Positions 11,545-26,131 of a stretch of 64,000 nt of DNA are shown here, piece after piece. Source of the stretch: Ichthyophthirius multifiliis. Lineage: Eukaryota; Ciliophora; Oligohymenophorea; Hymenostomatida. Made by a program: the position numbers and the translations under genes. Each line of letters opens with the position of its first letter. Position 1 is the first letter of the stretch. The notes beneath the pieces are model-generated. The model worked only from the letters and a program-made list of their open reading frames with translations, searched no databases and was not told the DNA's origin. The stretch lies in contig NW_004086450.1 in NCBI RefSeq assembly GCF_000220395.1, forward strand, positions 1-64,000. The letters run 5' to 3'.

Positions 11545-13699
11545 ATGGGTTAATGCAAACTATTAAATAAATCATATCAAGAAATATCAGATATTCATGA
11601 TGTTCCAAATTTAGATTTTAATAGAAACTCAACATATAAAAAACTAGAATAAATTTCAAATTAAATAACAACTGGTATAAAGCTGATTTTTTTTTAAAAA
11701 AAGGAAAATTTTATAACATTTAATAAAAAATGAAATTAAAATAAAACAAATAATTTTAATAAATTTTTTTATTAAAAATATAGAAAGAGGAATTTCAAAT
11801 ATTTACAATGTTTTAATTTCGCGTATAGTTGCAGTTGGTTAGTTACATTTAATTGAAACTTTAAGATTAATAAACGATTAAGAATAAAAGAATAAATTTA
11901 TTGAACATTTGAATTGTATTGATTATGAAACAGTTGATTCAGTAAATAAAAATATAATAAAAAATAATTTTTAATCCTTTTTAAAAAATATCCTATAAAA
12001 TAGCTTTATCATTTTTTTTAAAATAAAGATGAAATTTTGGACGAGATTAGTTATGCTTAAAATATTGAAAAAATAGAAAATATAAAAAAGGAATAATACA
12101 TTTAGTATTTTTAATAAGGATTATAAATGATAAAAAATAAAGAAGGTATTTAATATAATAAAAAATTATATTTACATCTAACATTATTAAATAATTTAAA
12201 GTTGCTTTAGTTATTTTAGCAGGAGGAAACAATATAAGATTTGATTAAAAGGTATAAAAGTCAACTTGTAATATTGGTTTACCTTCAAAATTAAGTGTAT
12301 TTGAAATTATTGGAAAAAAATTGCAAGTATTATAAAATTTAGTATATTAAAATATTTCAACAAGCATTACAAAATGTTCTTTTTAAATAATGATAATGAT
12401 AAATACTGAAAATTACTTCGAAATAAAAAAAGTTTGGAAAAACAATGACTTTTTTGGATTTGACGAAAAAGATGTTTTATTTATGACTTAATCAATGCTA
12501 CCTATTATTGATATATAAGGAAAAATAATTATGAGAACAAGTATGTAATGTTATGAGTAACCTGAAGGTCCAGGAGACATAATAAAAACTATATTTTCAA
12601 ACAAAGTTATTGAGAAATTGTATATATATATTTTTATTAACATTAAATTTAAATATATAATATTTATTTGCACAATTATATTATTTCGTATTTATTTTAT
12701 TAAAATTAGATTAATTAAAAATTATAAATATCTTCATATTATTGGAGTTGAAAACCTTTTAGTAAAACCTTTAGATCCTTTGTTTTTGGGATATGCTAAT
12801 GAAAATAAAAATGATATAAATTCGAAATGTGTTAAACTATAAGACCTTACTAATGAATTTTTCAAGCTTATTAATATAAATGGTAGATTATGTATTTTCG
12901 ATTTAAATGATTTGGATAGATTACCACAAAATTAATATTAAATAATTGAAAATTCTCCTTGTTTTATGCATGATACTTTAATAAAAATAAAATTTATTCA
13001 TGATATGCAAAGATAACCTTAACTAAGATTCTAATTTGCATAAAAGTAACTTTATTTCCATTTTTTTAAAATATAATAAAACAATTAAAAAAAAGATATA
13101 GAATTATGAAAAGAATATTTTCAGCAGAAAAATAATTTTCAGAAAACGAAATTAATTATAAAAATATTACTAATTCAAATCACAATAATGTCGATTGCAA
13201 AAATAATAATACTGTACTTGTCTTCGAATAATAGCTAGGTGATTTGTTTGATCTTACTGAAAGTACTTAATTACTTTAAGTATGTGAATAAGAAGAATTT
13301 GCACCTATTATATATAAAACAGGTTAATATTCTGCTGAAGATGCGGTGAGAAAAAATTCTTAATTACATAAAAAATGGTTATAATTAGATTAATCTAATC
13401 CTTAAAATATAGTTGAAATAAATCCTTATTTAAGCTATTGTGGAGAAGGTTTAGAAAATTACACCATTAAATATAAAAACCAAATTAATTAACAATTTCC
13501 TTTATATATATGTGAAGCTAATGATAATTCTTAGCTTAGTATGAAAAATAACAGTAACAATAGTAATTTAGTACAAAATGGGAATCTTCAATATTATTAA
13601 AATAAATATAATAAATCAAGTGGTCAAAATAAATTTTAAACTTCTTTTGGTAGTTAAAATTAATAGAATTAATAATAATTAAAATAACAAAATAATTGA
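11545..13699 (+). CDS. Divergent UDP-N-acetylhexosamine pyrophosphorylase-like protein
   Basis: Six exons, 595 aa; introns 11675-11783, 11942-12003, 12146-12201, 12620-12709 and 13046-13095 give an exact frame. The fold signature is clear: VALVILAGG, GLPSKLSVFEI, LFMTQSMLPIID, IIGVENLLVKPLDPLFLG, and near the C-terminus EEFAPI followed by a conserved AVRKNSQLHKKWL helix. UAP/AGX enzymes make UDP-GlcNAc from UTP and GlcNAc-1-P for glycans, GPI anchors and chitin. Here the nucleotide loop GGxGTR reads GGNNIR, the following PK is QK, and the PDGNGG substrate loop reads PEGPGD, so classical activity is doubtful. It is longer than typical UAPs (about 480-520 aa), mainly through an Asn/Gln-rich tail. 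A second, canonical copy is presumably elsewhere. Confidence 0.87.
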
Positions 13700-15974
13700 T
13701 ATTAAAAAAAAATGATAAGTATTACATATATATATATTAAATTAATTATAAGCATATATATTTTAAATATTATTATATAAATTATAAAATAAAAATGATT
13801 AATAAAAATTATATATTATTTCTGTTTGTTTATTCATTTATATATATTGTGTTTACATTTTAATTTTTTTATTATTTTTATAACAACTAAACCCAAAATA
13901 CCTACAATAAAAGTACAGAATTTTGATAAGTGTATAAAGGCTAATTATAAAAAATTGTTTTAGTGATTTTTTTTACATTTTTAAAAAAATAAATAAAAAA
14001 AAATTAAATCTATTCTTAATTTTTTATTTTAATAAATTAATATATAATAATTTGAATTACTTTTTAGTTTAGTATAAAATTATTAAATTTTTTTAATTTT
14101 AATTTTATATTAAAATTAAAATTTCGATTTAAATTTAAAATTTTTATCATAATTATAGTTTTTAATGCTTATTTTTAAACTTATTATAACATAACATTAA
14201 AAATCAAGAGTTCATTTTTTATTAAAAATAAATTTTTATTAATTATTATTTAAAAATTTAATTTTAGAAATATTTTTTTAATATTTGAAATAGTTTTTTT
14301 TCATTTTATTAATTTTAGTTTAAATACTAATTATTAAAATACCAATAATTTTTGAAATTTTATTTTTTAATTTATGTTTCTTCTTTTAGCTAAAAATTTA
14401 TAGAGGAAATGCTACAGATAATAAAATAAATGTAGTATACTTATTAAGATATTTAAATTATAAATAAAAAAATAGAATAATATTTTGTAATATATCTATT
14501 ATAAATATTTTTAAAAATTAAAATGTTTATTAAATATGATTATATTTTTTTATACTTTTGATTTTAAAATTATGATAAATTATAATTTATATTTTTTGCA
14601 ATCTATTTTTAATCAATAATTTTTTTATTTCTTTCAAATAAAATTAAAAATAATAATCAAAACCAAAAATTTAAAACTTTTAGATATTCAATTAATTTAA
14701 ATAGTAGTATATTAATTTTAAAGAAAAAATATTAAAAAAAAATATAAAAAATATTATTATAATATAACAATTTTTTATTATTATTTCATAAAATTAAAAT
14801 TTATATAATTATTTTAAATTTTTACATATTTTTTTATATATCATATTATAAATTATTATAAAATAGAATAATAATATTCTATATTAAATTTCTATATATA
14901 AAAAGTAAATTAGTAATAAAAATAATAATATTATTAAATCTTAAATAAAATTATAATATCAACAGGATAATAAATATAGCTTATTTATTAATTTAATAAT
15001 AAAAAATATTAAGTTAGATGTATATAAAAAAGTGTAATTAAAAGCATAAATATGTGTAGAATAAATTAATAATTTAATTATAAATAAATATATTTAAAAA
15101 GCAAGTGTATTTATAATAACAAAAAAATATATAGCAAAACACAAAAATAAAAAGAATTACATCAAAATAAATATTATATATATATAAATATTAAATTAAA
15201 GATATATTAAATATATTTTATCAAATAAATAATATTTTTATTAAAAAAAATTAAAAATTATAATATTAATATTAATTTAGTAAATGTAGTAAATATAATT
15301 AATAAAATTTTTAAGAAGCAATGTAAACAGAAACAAATTATTATAATAATTAAAATAGTAATTTAAATAAATCATGTTATAATATTATTAATAAATAATA
15401 AATAAATTTTGTATTATTTTAAATTATATTATAAAATTAGTAAAACTCTTTGAAAAATTATTTTAAAATTTAAAAATAAAAATATGTTTAGTAAAAATAT
15501 GAGACTAAAAAGTAAAACTTTAAAAAAAACAACAATATAAAATAAAATATAAAAACATAAAAATAAAATAAAAAAAAAATAGAAATGTTAAAAAAAAAAA
15601 TATAAATATAAATATATATATATTTAAACAAAATAAACAAATAATTGTAAAAATAAAAATATATTAAAAAGAAAAAAAAATTGAATAAAATAATTAAATA
15701 CTAAATATAAATAAAAATAATATAAAATATTTAAATAAAATATAATGAAAAATTATATATATATAAAAAAAAAAAACTAAATTATATTATTAAAAAAAAT
15801 TATGAAAATAATCAAAAAAATTAAATATCAAAAATTAATTATTATTAAAAAAAAATTTAAAAATTTTTTATAAAAATTAAAAATAAAATATATATAAATA
15901 TAAATATATATAAAAATATAAATATAAATATAATATATAAATATAAATATAAATATAAATATAAAAAATTATTA

Positions 15975-16009
<35 letters not shown>

Positions 16010-16094
16010 TTTTCATTATTATTTATTTTTTTATTATTTTATTAATAATATATATATTTAATATTTTTTTTAATATTAAATTTTTATTAATAAT
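13700..16094. other. A/T-only spacer with simple repeats
   Basis: 2.4 kb with no convincing gene. It contains a TAAATA-type repeat (about 15917-15966) followed by (ATT)n (15969-16009) just before the mL41 start. No RNA gene is visible. Confidence 0.6.
15917..16009. repeat. TAAATA repeat followed by (ATT)n
   Basis: Two adjacent microsatellites lie about 90 bp upstream of the mL41 ATG. They change from A-rich hexamers to T-rich trimers and could form a weak hairpin or a promoter nucleosome-free tract. Confidence 0.75.
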
Positions 16095-16795
16095 ATGGAT
16101 TTTATTTTTGAACTAGCAAGAAAATAAGGTTAAAAAGCATTTAGAAAAAGATTAGGAGTTTATTCATATAAGCTTAAATATGACGGTTATTTTAAAAAAC
16201 CTGGTTTAATTAATCTATAAACAAAAGAATAATTTAAAAAGGTTTAGAATTTTTTAAATTAAAATTTTTTATAAATAAAAACATGAATATTATCTTTAAT
16301 ATTAAAAATATTATATTTTAAATTTATAATAATAAACAGTAAGGGTTAAAAGGTCGCCATAAAATACATTAATTAGAATAAAACTCTGATAGATTATATG
16401 GACGTTTTACTTCATTAGGTTATTTAATTTAATTTAATTTAATTAATTTTAGTTTTTCTTATATAATTTTTAATTAGGAAGATTTTTAGTTGATAAAAAC
16501 AGAATTCCATTCTTAGATATTCCAAATTTGGAAGAATTTTAAGTTTATTATTAATAATATATAATTTTAAAATATTTATAAATTTTAATTTATTATAATA
16601 TAAAAGTTAAAACCTTATGTATCAGTTCATACTCCAAATGTCGAATAATCTGATCTTTAAAAAATTAAAGATTTAAATGACTTTAGAAATCCAAATAACT
16701 TTGGAAGATATAATTTAGAAAATTAATATTAATAATAAAAAATAATAATAATAATAATAATAATAAAATAATAATAATTTTAATAATAATAATGA
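16095..16795 (+). CDS. MRPL41: Mitochondrial large-subunit ribosomal protein mL41 (MRPL41)
   Basis: Four exons, 159 aa; introns 16242-16339, 16419-16477 and 16543-16606, all starting GTT rather than GTA. The family core is at the end of exon 2 through exon 4: GRFLVDKNRIPFLDIPNLEEF followed directly by LKPYVS, matching the MRPL41 pattern of an aromatic/Val-Pro-Asp/Asn-Leu strand ending in LKPYVS. The basic N-terminal ~55 residues could serve as a mitochondrial presequence. The C-terminus ends in a low-complexity Gln/Ile tail encoded by an ATA/TAA microsatellite (about 16740-16792), so the exact stop is less certain. Role: structural protein of the mitoribosome large subunit. Confidence 0.8.
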
Positions 16796-17135
16796 TATTT
16801 GATATATAAAAATTTAATATTTTATAATATAATGATATTTAAATTTAATTTTTTTTTTTTTTTATACATAAGATTTATAAATTTGATGAATTTTTTATTA
16901 TTTTATATTAATTATTAAGATATATTTACATTTTCTTCTTTATATTTGCAAAAAAACATAAGAAAAGTAAATAAAAATAAGAAAATAGTGTTTTTTAATA
17001 TATAGAAAGAGAAAAAATCAAGAAATAAATAAGATTTATAAATATTAAATATTTTTTTTATTTTATTAAAATTAAAAATAAATATATAAATAAAAAAATA
17101 AAAGAAAAATAATAAATAAAAAAATTAAAAATAAA
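16796..17135. other. Spacer before V-ATPase gene
   Basis: 340 bp of A/T sequence with a T-rich then A-rich switch; the A-rich half is the presumed 5' leader of the V-ATPase subunit A mRNA. Confidence 0.5.
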
Positions 17136-18985
<1,850 letters not shown>

Positions 18986-19266
18986 TTTATTGCTATTTTT
19001 TATTTTATTTTTTTATAAATTTTATTAATATCTTTTCTTTTACATTTAAAAATTCAAAATAAAAAATGATTATAATAATTGCAATATTTATTTATATTAT
19101 TTCTTACTTTATTTAAAAATAATATTATTGGATAATATAAAATATTATATAGTATAATATAGTTAATATTTGGATATAAAAATAAATATATTTTTAGTAT
19201 TAAAAAGTTTTTATTATAAATTATTTTCTCTCAATTTTATAATAAAAATTATATTTAAAAATAAAA

Positions 19267-19781
19267 ATGAAAGAAATAATTAATTGTTAAATTTGTAATT
19301 AAAATTAATAAAAATATAAATGTCCTAAATGCCTTACATTATAGTAATAAAATTTAAAAATTAAATTTAATGGTATAAAATAAAAAGTTGCAATTCAGTT
19401 TGTTTTAAAACACATAATTGTTAACCTATAAAAAAGCAAAATGATTTATAGTAAAGCGAAGAGGCTTAAATATAACATAAATAAAATTATGTAGAGGATG
19501 AAGAGTTAAGGGTACCATTAGTAAAATTACAAATGTTATGTAAATAAATAATTTTATATATATTAATAGTATTTTTAAATACTTTTATTAGAAAAAGTTA
19601 AAAAATTAGAAAAATATTAGAGTCCTAAAAATTAAGAGAAACCTTAAAAAAAATTGATAATGCAAAAAGTCGCTTATGGGAATTAAATAATGAATTAAAA
19701 TATAATAAGCATTTTTCAGACTTTACTGAATTAATTTTAAGTGAAATGGAAATGTTGGATGATAACAAAGAATTAATATGA
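19267..19781 (+). CDS. HIT-type zinc-finger protein, ZNHIT3-like
   Basis: Three exons, 129 aa; introns 19344-19387 and 19540-19620. The N-terminal zf-HIT is complete: CQIC at the start, YKCPKC, then YCNSVCFKTHNC, giving a treble-clef finger binding two zinc ions. The C-terminal helices (LRETLKKIDNAKSRLW... FTELILSEMEML) fit the ZNHIT3 layout, which binds NUFIP1 during box C/D snoRNP assembly. The assignment to ZNHIT3 rather than another small HIT protein rests on size and the C-terminal helices. The second intron could be shorter or absent because alternative readings stay in frame; the longest intron gives the best match. Confidence 0.8.
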
Positions 19782-20861
19782 AATTAAACTTTAAAAAAAA
19801 AATCATAAGTTATAATTAATTTAGTATATATAAAATAAATAAACTTATTTTTTTATACTGTAATTTATATTAAAATCAATAATTACCAATGATATTTTAA
19901 AAAAATTAATTTCAATAATAAATAATATATTTATATTAGCATTTAATTTTATTATTAATTTATATCTAATAATTTCTTCGTTATTTGTATTTTTTGTATT
20001 ATTAATGTAAAAAAAATCAGTAAATAAATTTTAATTAATGTTTTTTTTTTCATTCTAACAAAAGTTTAAGAAATCTAATAAAATACTTTTAAATACAAGG
20101 ACATTAATTTAAAAAAAATAGCAAATAGTTAAAAGTTAAATTGAATATTAAAAAAATTATTATTTATTTTTATTAAAGTAATATTAATATATATTTTTCA
20201 ATATAAATTTAAAAAATGTAAATAAATTAAATTGTTTTTTTTTTAAATTATAACTAATATAAATTTTATATTATATATACATATATAATATTTAAAAATT
20301 TTAGTATTACTTTAATTAATTAGAGATATATAAAATATTATGTTATTTGATATATTTTAAATTGATTATTATAAATAAACTAATTTTTATTTTATAAAAA
20401 AACGAATTTTTTTAATAAACTTTAAAACTAATTTCATAAATTATTATTTTAAAAATAATTTATTTAATTTTTATTTTTTAATAAATTAAATGAAATCTTT
20501 AAATATATGTTATAATTATATTATTTTATTTAAAATAGAATATCATTTTAATGGATTATATATTTTTAAAAATGCCATGATATTAATTTTATAAGGCTTT
20601 TTTAATAAATTGTAGTGATTTTTTATTAATAAAATGTTAATATTATAAAATTCAAATTTTTTATTTAATTTTATTAATGCAAATTTTTTTATGTTACCTA
20701 TATATTTTAATTATTTAAATTTTATTTTTGTTTTAAAATAATAATAATAAAAAAAAAAGACACAAGTAAAAAAATAAAATAAATCGAAACAATAAAAACT
20801 TTTTAAAAATACATATATAAATATACAAATAAATAAAAAAAATATTAATACAATATAAAAA
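19782..20861. other. A/T-rich spacer, no gene seen
   Basis: 1.1 kb of low-complexity sequence without recognisable coding or RNA features. Confidence 0.6.
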
Positions 20862-23800
20862 ATGGAAGAATATGAGAGTTATTCATTTAATAAAATATAA
20901 AATAATATTCAACAATGTCTTAAAATAACAAATAATGAATATATTCCTAACTACAATACACAAAGATTTATAAAGCAAATAGAATATTTATTATAAAGAA
21001 ATATGCTATAAGATGCTTTGCAATAATTTGTAGATTTTTTTTATACTAATAGTAATTTCCACACAAAATTTGAAGATAGAAACATATTATTTAAACATTC
21101 AACAACCCTAATATCTTATTTATTAAGTGGTAAAATAATCCGTAATTAATCAGAAACACAAATAAATACATTATAAAATTGTTGTGAGTAAATAATAAAT
21201 TAAAATTAAATGTTTTTGATGACATTAAATGAGAAAAACTTATGTCTATAAATAGAAAATATAATATTTAAATAAAGGGTAATATATTTAAATAATTTTG
21301 CAATACTAAATTTAAAATAATAAAATTATTCAGTAGTATTTGAAGCATTTAAAACTCTATTAAAAATTTTCTAAAGTGAAAAAGGACAAAATCTATTTCC
21401 TTGTATATTAAATAATATAGCTATTATTTAAATTTTAATAGATGAAACAAACATAGCAGAAAATATTCTTGCTAAAAGCATAGAAATGGGTGAATAGAGA
21501 GTTTTTCCTTTTGTAAAAAATATAGGAAAATTTTTTTATAATAATAATATAAATGTTATTTAGTTTGAATAAGATTTAACAGTTCTTATATATAGTTATA
21601 TTTATGCCGAGTTATTAAAAATATAAAAGAACAGAATTTAAGTTAATAATAATAATAATGAATTTTTAGTAAAAAATAATTTCCTTAAAAATGCTTATAA
21701 TATTAGTAAAAAATTTTTTGGTGAAGAAAGCGCTTTTTCGAAAAAAATAATTAAAATTTAATAAGATATTTTATCAATTTAATCTAAAAATAATTTCGAG
21801 TTTACATAAAATTTTTAAAATGTTATAAAAGATATTCTTTTTTAATTTGATATGGAATAAATTTCGTAATTTAAGTAGTTTATCTAATTTAAAAAAATAC
21901 AGTGAATAAAATTTTTAATATTTCTAATAGCTCAAAACAAAGTATTAGAATATAAACTGAGTCTTTAAATATTAAAAATTATAATTCTGAAACATCAGAA
22001 AGATAAAAAACAGGAAACTATTATATAAAGAAAAGACTATTTAAAAAAAAAGAAGAATAAGAAAATAAACAATATAAAAAACAATTACTTGAAGGCGAGA
22101 TAAATAAATTGAAAGTATAAAATAAATATCTATATATAATTATTTTATTTTTTAATTTGAATATAAATAAAAATAGAGTATTGAATAAAATGTAATGTCA
22201 ATGCTCAAAAACATTAATACAATAAATAGCTAAATAAAAGAAGAGAAATAAAAAAATAATTAGGATGTATCTTCTTTGACATAAACAATAAACCATTTAT
22301 TAGAATACTAAAAAAATTCATATGTAAGCATCTAAAAGTAATAAACTTAATAAATAGAAAATTAAATAAAATCAATTCTAGAAGTATCAAATAATATGAA
22401 TTAAAGCAAAATTGAAGAAGTTAAATAAGTTAAAAAACTAGAAATAAAAAGAACAAATACTATTACAAATCAATTTAATACAATAAAAAACAATAATTTA
22501 TAATCTAATTTTATCACTATAAAATAAGAAAAATTCAGTAAAGATATTTCTTATACATTAAATTTTATCTTAAATATATAAAATGACAAATAGACATGTA
22601 AAATAAAAGTTTTATAGTAAGATAAAGAATTAGCGTAAGAAGCATTAAACATATAGTCATTTTAAATTTTTCTTTCATAAATAAATTATTAATAAATACT
22701 TCCTGTTACTTTTTCTGTAGGAATGTGCGAAAATTTATATTATTTCGTTCGTTATTTTATAATTCCTTTTGTTTAGATAAACAATTAATAAGAAGAAAAA
22801 ATTATTAAACTTATATAAAATCCAATAGGGCTACTAAATAAAGTATATGAAAAAATTGTTTTTGGAATAAAATTCAATATTTTTTTCCATCATATAGAAG
22901 GCAATTGGTTTCGATTAATTTTGTGGAAATAATAAAATTAATATTTAAAAATAGATATTGAAATGGATATTGGTAGCTTAAAGAAATTTTTTGATATAAA
23001 AGAATATAAGAATTAAGGAGAATACCTTTAAGATGAGATAAATACTTTTATGGAAATAACCGAGGAAAACAATACACTTAAAAATATGAAATAGTAATAA
23101 AAAGAAATGGTCCCAAGAAATTTAAATGAAAAAATAATAAATTCATTTAAATAAAACATTAATAATAGCAAAAAATAATATTAATTAAAAAGCTTTAAAA
23201 TTTTAAATGAATAAAATTTGATGGGAACTCTACTTACTTTTGTTGATGAAATATAAGAATTATTTGATGAAAAAAAATATAATTTAAAAATCTAATTTAA
23301 AGTGTTTATTTTATAAAAGTGAAAATATGGTCTATTGCTTAAAAAAAGCAAATATAATTTTCTTTAGATGATGAATAAAATAAAAACGTACAAATTATTC
23401 TCAAAAATATATATACTACTTTTGCGCCTGGAGGAGAGAAAATAAAAGCTTAAGGACTAACTACATTTTCTTATGAATAAATATAAAATTTTTATAGTTT
23501 AGAATTTGATTAAATTAATTTTGATGAAAAGCAAATTATTTGTAGTCAATTAGTTGAATATTTTACTCTCTCTGTCCATGAAAAAAATGATGAAAATTTA
23601 CAAAAATAACCAAAAATTTCAAAATCTTAACTTCCTAACCCTATTATTAAATAACCTAAAGTCACAGGAAGTTTCGGAAGGAAATTATATAAAATAAACG
23701 GCTTTTTTCTACCTATCACTTATGAAATTGTTGGCTGTGCAAATAAAATGCTGGGGGTTAAAGTAGGATTATATAATACAAAAAATTGCAAAGAATTCGG

Positions 23801-24101
23801 ATTTTTTTTAACTGCTGATGACTTTGGTTGGATATTCGAAAATAAAGTACTAATATAAAACTCTTATCATATGTATTTAGAAGGATTACCCTTAAGCTAA
23901 TATTTTTTACCACATATTTTTGATTTAATATGTATTCCATTAATTGAAAGGAATTATAATATTTGCTAAAAAGGTGATTATTTTAGTATTGAGTTAAAAA
24001 GTGAGAATAATGTAAAAAAATATATATAAAGAATTGAAAATATAGTTTCAGTCGAAAAGGCTATAGAAAATTATAAATATATTTTAAAGTAATTAAAATG
24101 A
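20862..24101 (+). CDS. Large unknown protein, ciliate-type
   Basis: Four exons and 1033 aa; introns 21902-21930 (29 nt, GTGAAT start), 22115-22176 and 23302-23348 (GTGTTT start). I recognise no family. The N-terminal ~340 residues are predicted helical (for example AFKTLLKIFQ) and could be an ARM/HEAT-like solenoid. Residues ~350-550 are charged and Gln/Asn-rich with coiled-coil character. The C-terminal ~450 residues look folded, with aromatic- and Gly-rich segments (FSVGMCENLYYFVRYF, GNWFRLILWK, FAPGGEKIKAQGLTTFSYEQ, TADDFGWIFENK). No signal peptide or clear membrane helix. Conserved-looking C-terminal content argues for a real protein and not a random open frame. Single gene, convergent with the transporter downstream. 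Confidence 0.85.
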
Positions 24102-24465
24102 CTTTTGTTTAAATAATATTTTTTTATAAGCAAAAAAATTCTTATTAAATTATTTTATTTTTAAATAGTTTTATTTAATTAAATTATTTATATATAAATT
24201 AAATAAATATTTATTTTAAGTTTGTAATAATAAATATTTATATTTTTAAAAATTTATTTCATTATTTACATTTATTTTTAATTTTATAAAAAATTTTTGA
24301 AGTCATTAAATATTTTTTTTATTTAAAAAAAAAAATTAAATTATATAATTTTAGAATATAAAAATATATTAAAAATTGTTAAAAAATATTACAAAAAATT
24401 ACAAAATAGTTATAAGATATATTAGAAAAAATATTATAATATTAATAAAAATTTTAGAAAATAAT
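24102..24465. other. Convergent 3' spacer
   Basis: 364 bp A/T sequence between the two convergent stop codons; presumably both 3' UTRs and poly(A) sites. Confidence 0.5.
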
Positions 24466-26131
24466 TCAATATTATAATTAATTATTTTATTTTTCTTCTT
24501 AAGTTATATACCCTTTTTTTTTTTTTTTTTTTAATAATTTATTATAGATTTTTTCTATTTCATCTTTTCCTTTATTGGTAGTATCATGCATAATAAACTA
24601 TAAAACAACAATTAAAATAGAAGTAATTATAGCAAAAGTTAACATTGAATATTCAACACCAAAATAATCTTACATATATGGATAAGTGAAAACAGAAGTT
24701 AAACTAATTAACCAATAAGCAAAACAAAAAAAGCCAATACCAATAGGAGGTAAAATTTCACTTGGGAAAGCTTTTTTTTAAATAATTAATAATTTATAAA
24801 ATACTATATATTTTTTTTTACTCCAATGAACTGGGCTTGAGGACATTCCTAGTATAAATTTATATGCTAAAATCATATATTTTTGTAGATAAGTAAGTTA
24901 AATCCATCCAAAAATAGAAAAAAGAATTAAAAAAACTGAAGAAAAAAATAATCCTAATATATAAAGTCTTTTCCTACCAAGCCTATTTATAAGAATAATA
25001 GCTATAAAAGGTCCAACAATATCTCCTATTGGTATAATAGAAGTGAATAGTTATGCGATTTCCTGATTCTAATTAATTTTAATAATACTATATGAATAAA
25101 TACTAATAATATTAGTTCCAGAATAACAAAAAGCCATAGTAAAGAAAATAATAAGAATGGTTCTATGTAAATATCTAGGTCTAAACAAATCTCTATATCC
25201 AATTAATTTTTAAAACTTATAATATTATTATTAATATAAAAGCAAATCTTCAAATTCCTCCTTTGCAATTTTATTTTGATATAGACTATATATAGTTTCT
25301 TTTGCTTTGTTAGAATCATTTTTTGTTATCATATAATATTATGGAGTTTCATTTTTAAAAATTATATGAAATATTAAATTGCTTACAAAGCTTAATATCA
25401 TAGGTAAACCAATAATTACTTTCCAAAATTAATTATTGCTTTTTATTCCATAATTTAATACAAATGAAATCATCATACCTATTCCGAATTATAAAGAATA
25501 TATAATTCCTGATATTCCTTTATATTTTTTGCATGCAACTTCTATTGAATATAAAGGAGCAATAGAACTCCACACACCTAAGCAAAGTCCAATTATTATT
25601 CTTCCTTTTTTAATATATAAACTTTTATAATAATATTATTTAAATTTACCAAATATTAATGCATATGTTTTTTATATTAATATTATACCTGTGGCGATTA
25701 TAGCTAAATAATTAAATATTATTAACAATCTTCTTCTCCCATATTTCTATGCCCAATTTCCCGCAAACAAAGAAATTATTGCTGCAATTGCTTATGGTAA
25801 TGAATTAATTAGAGAATAATATAATTTTTTTTCGTTTTTGTCCCAATCATATATGATTTATATATTCCCAAATAAAATATTAAATAAACCTATATTATAT
25901 GATATTATAAAATTGAAAAATCCTCCATGAATTATTATAAACCAAAACATGAAAGGTCTTTTAAAGTATTCATGCTTGTTATTATTATTAAACTTTTTAT
26001 ATATTTTTTTAAATATTTTTTATAGATAAATATTAATTATTTACATTTAATGTATTATTGCATATTTATTATAATTACGGATCTATATCTGGCTCATTGT
26101 TTTAACTATTATTATTATTTTAAGTCTTCAT
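24466..26131 (-). CDS. MFS sugar-transporter-family protein
   Basis: Three exons, 520 aa; introns 25993-26044 and 24771-24821. About twelve hydrophobic segments are visible after an Asn/Gln-rich cytosolic N-terminus. Sugar-porter motifs: loop 2-3 AQKYGRRRLLI, loop 4-5 GRIIIGLCLGVWSSIAPLYSIEV, a cytosolic loop with ETPQYYM (the usual ESPRW/Y position), loop 8-9 NRLGRKRLYILG, and SSPVHWTFPSEILPP before helix 11 (family: GPVPWVYPAEIFP). This makes it a facilitative or proton-coupled hexose-type transporter of the plasma or vacuolar membrane; the substrate cannot be told. The tail carries six or more Lys from a 19-nt poly-T run, which could vary between reads. Confidence 0.9.

Noticed and set aside
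23302-23348. Apparent -1 frameshift in the 1033-aa gene
   Set aside because: A 47-nt intron (GTGTTT...AAAAG) in phase 0 restores the frame exactly, so no indel is needed.
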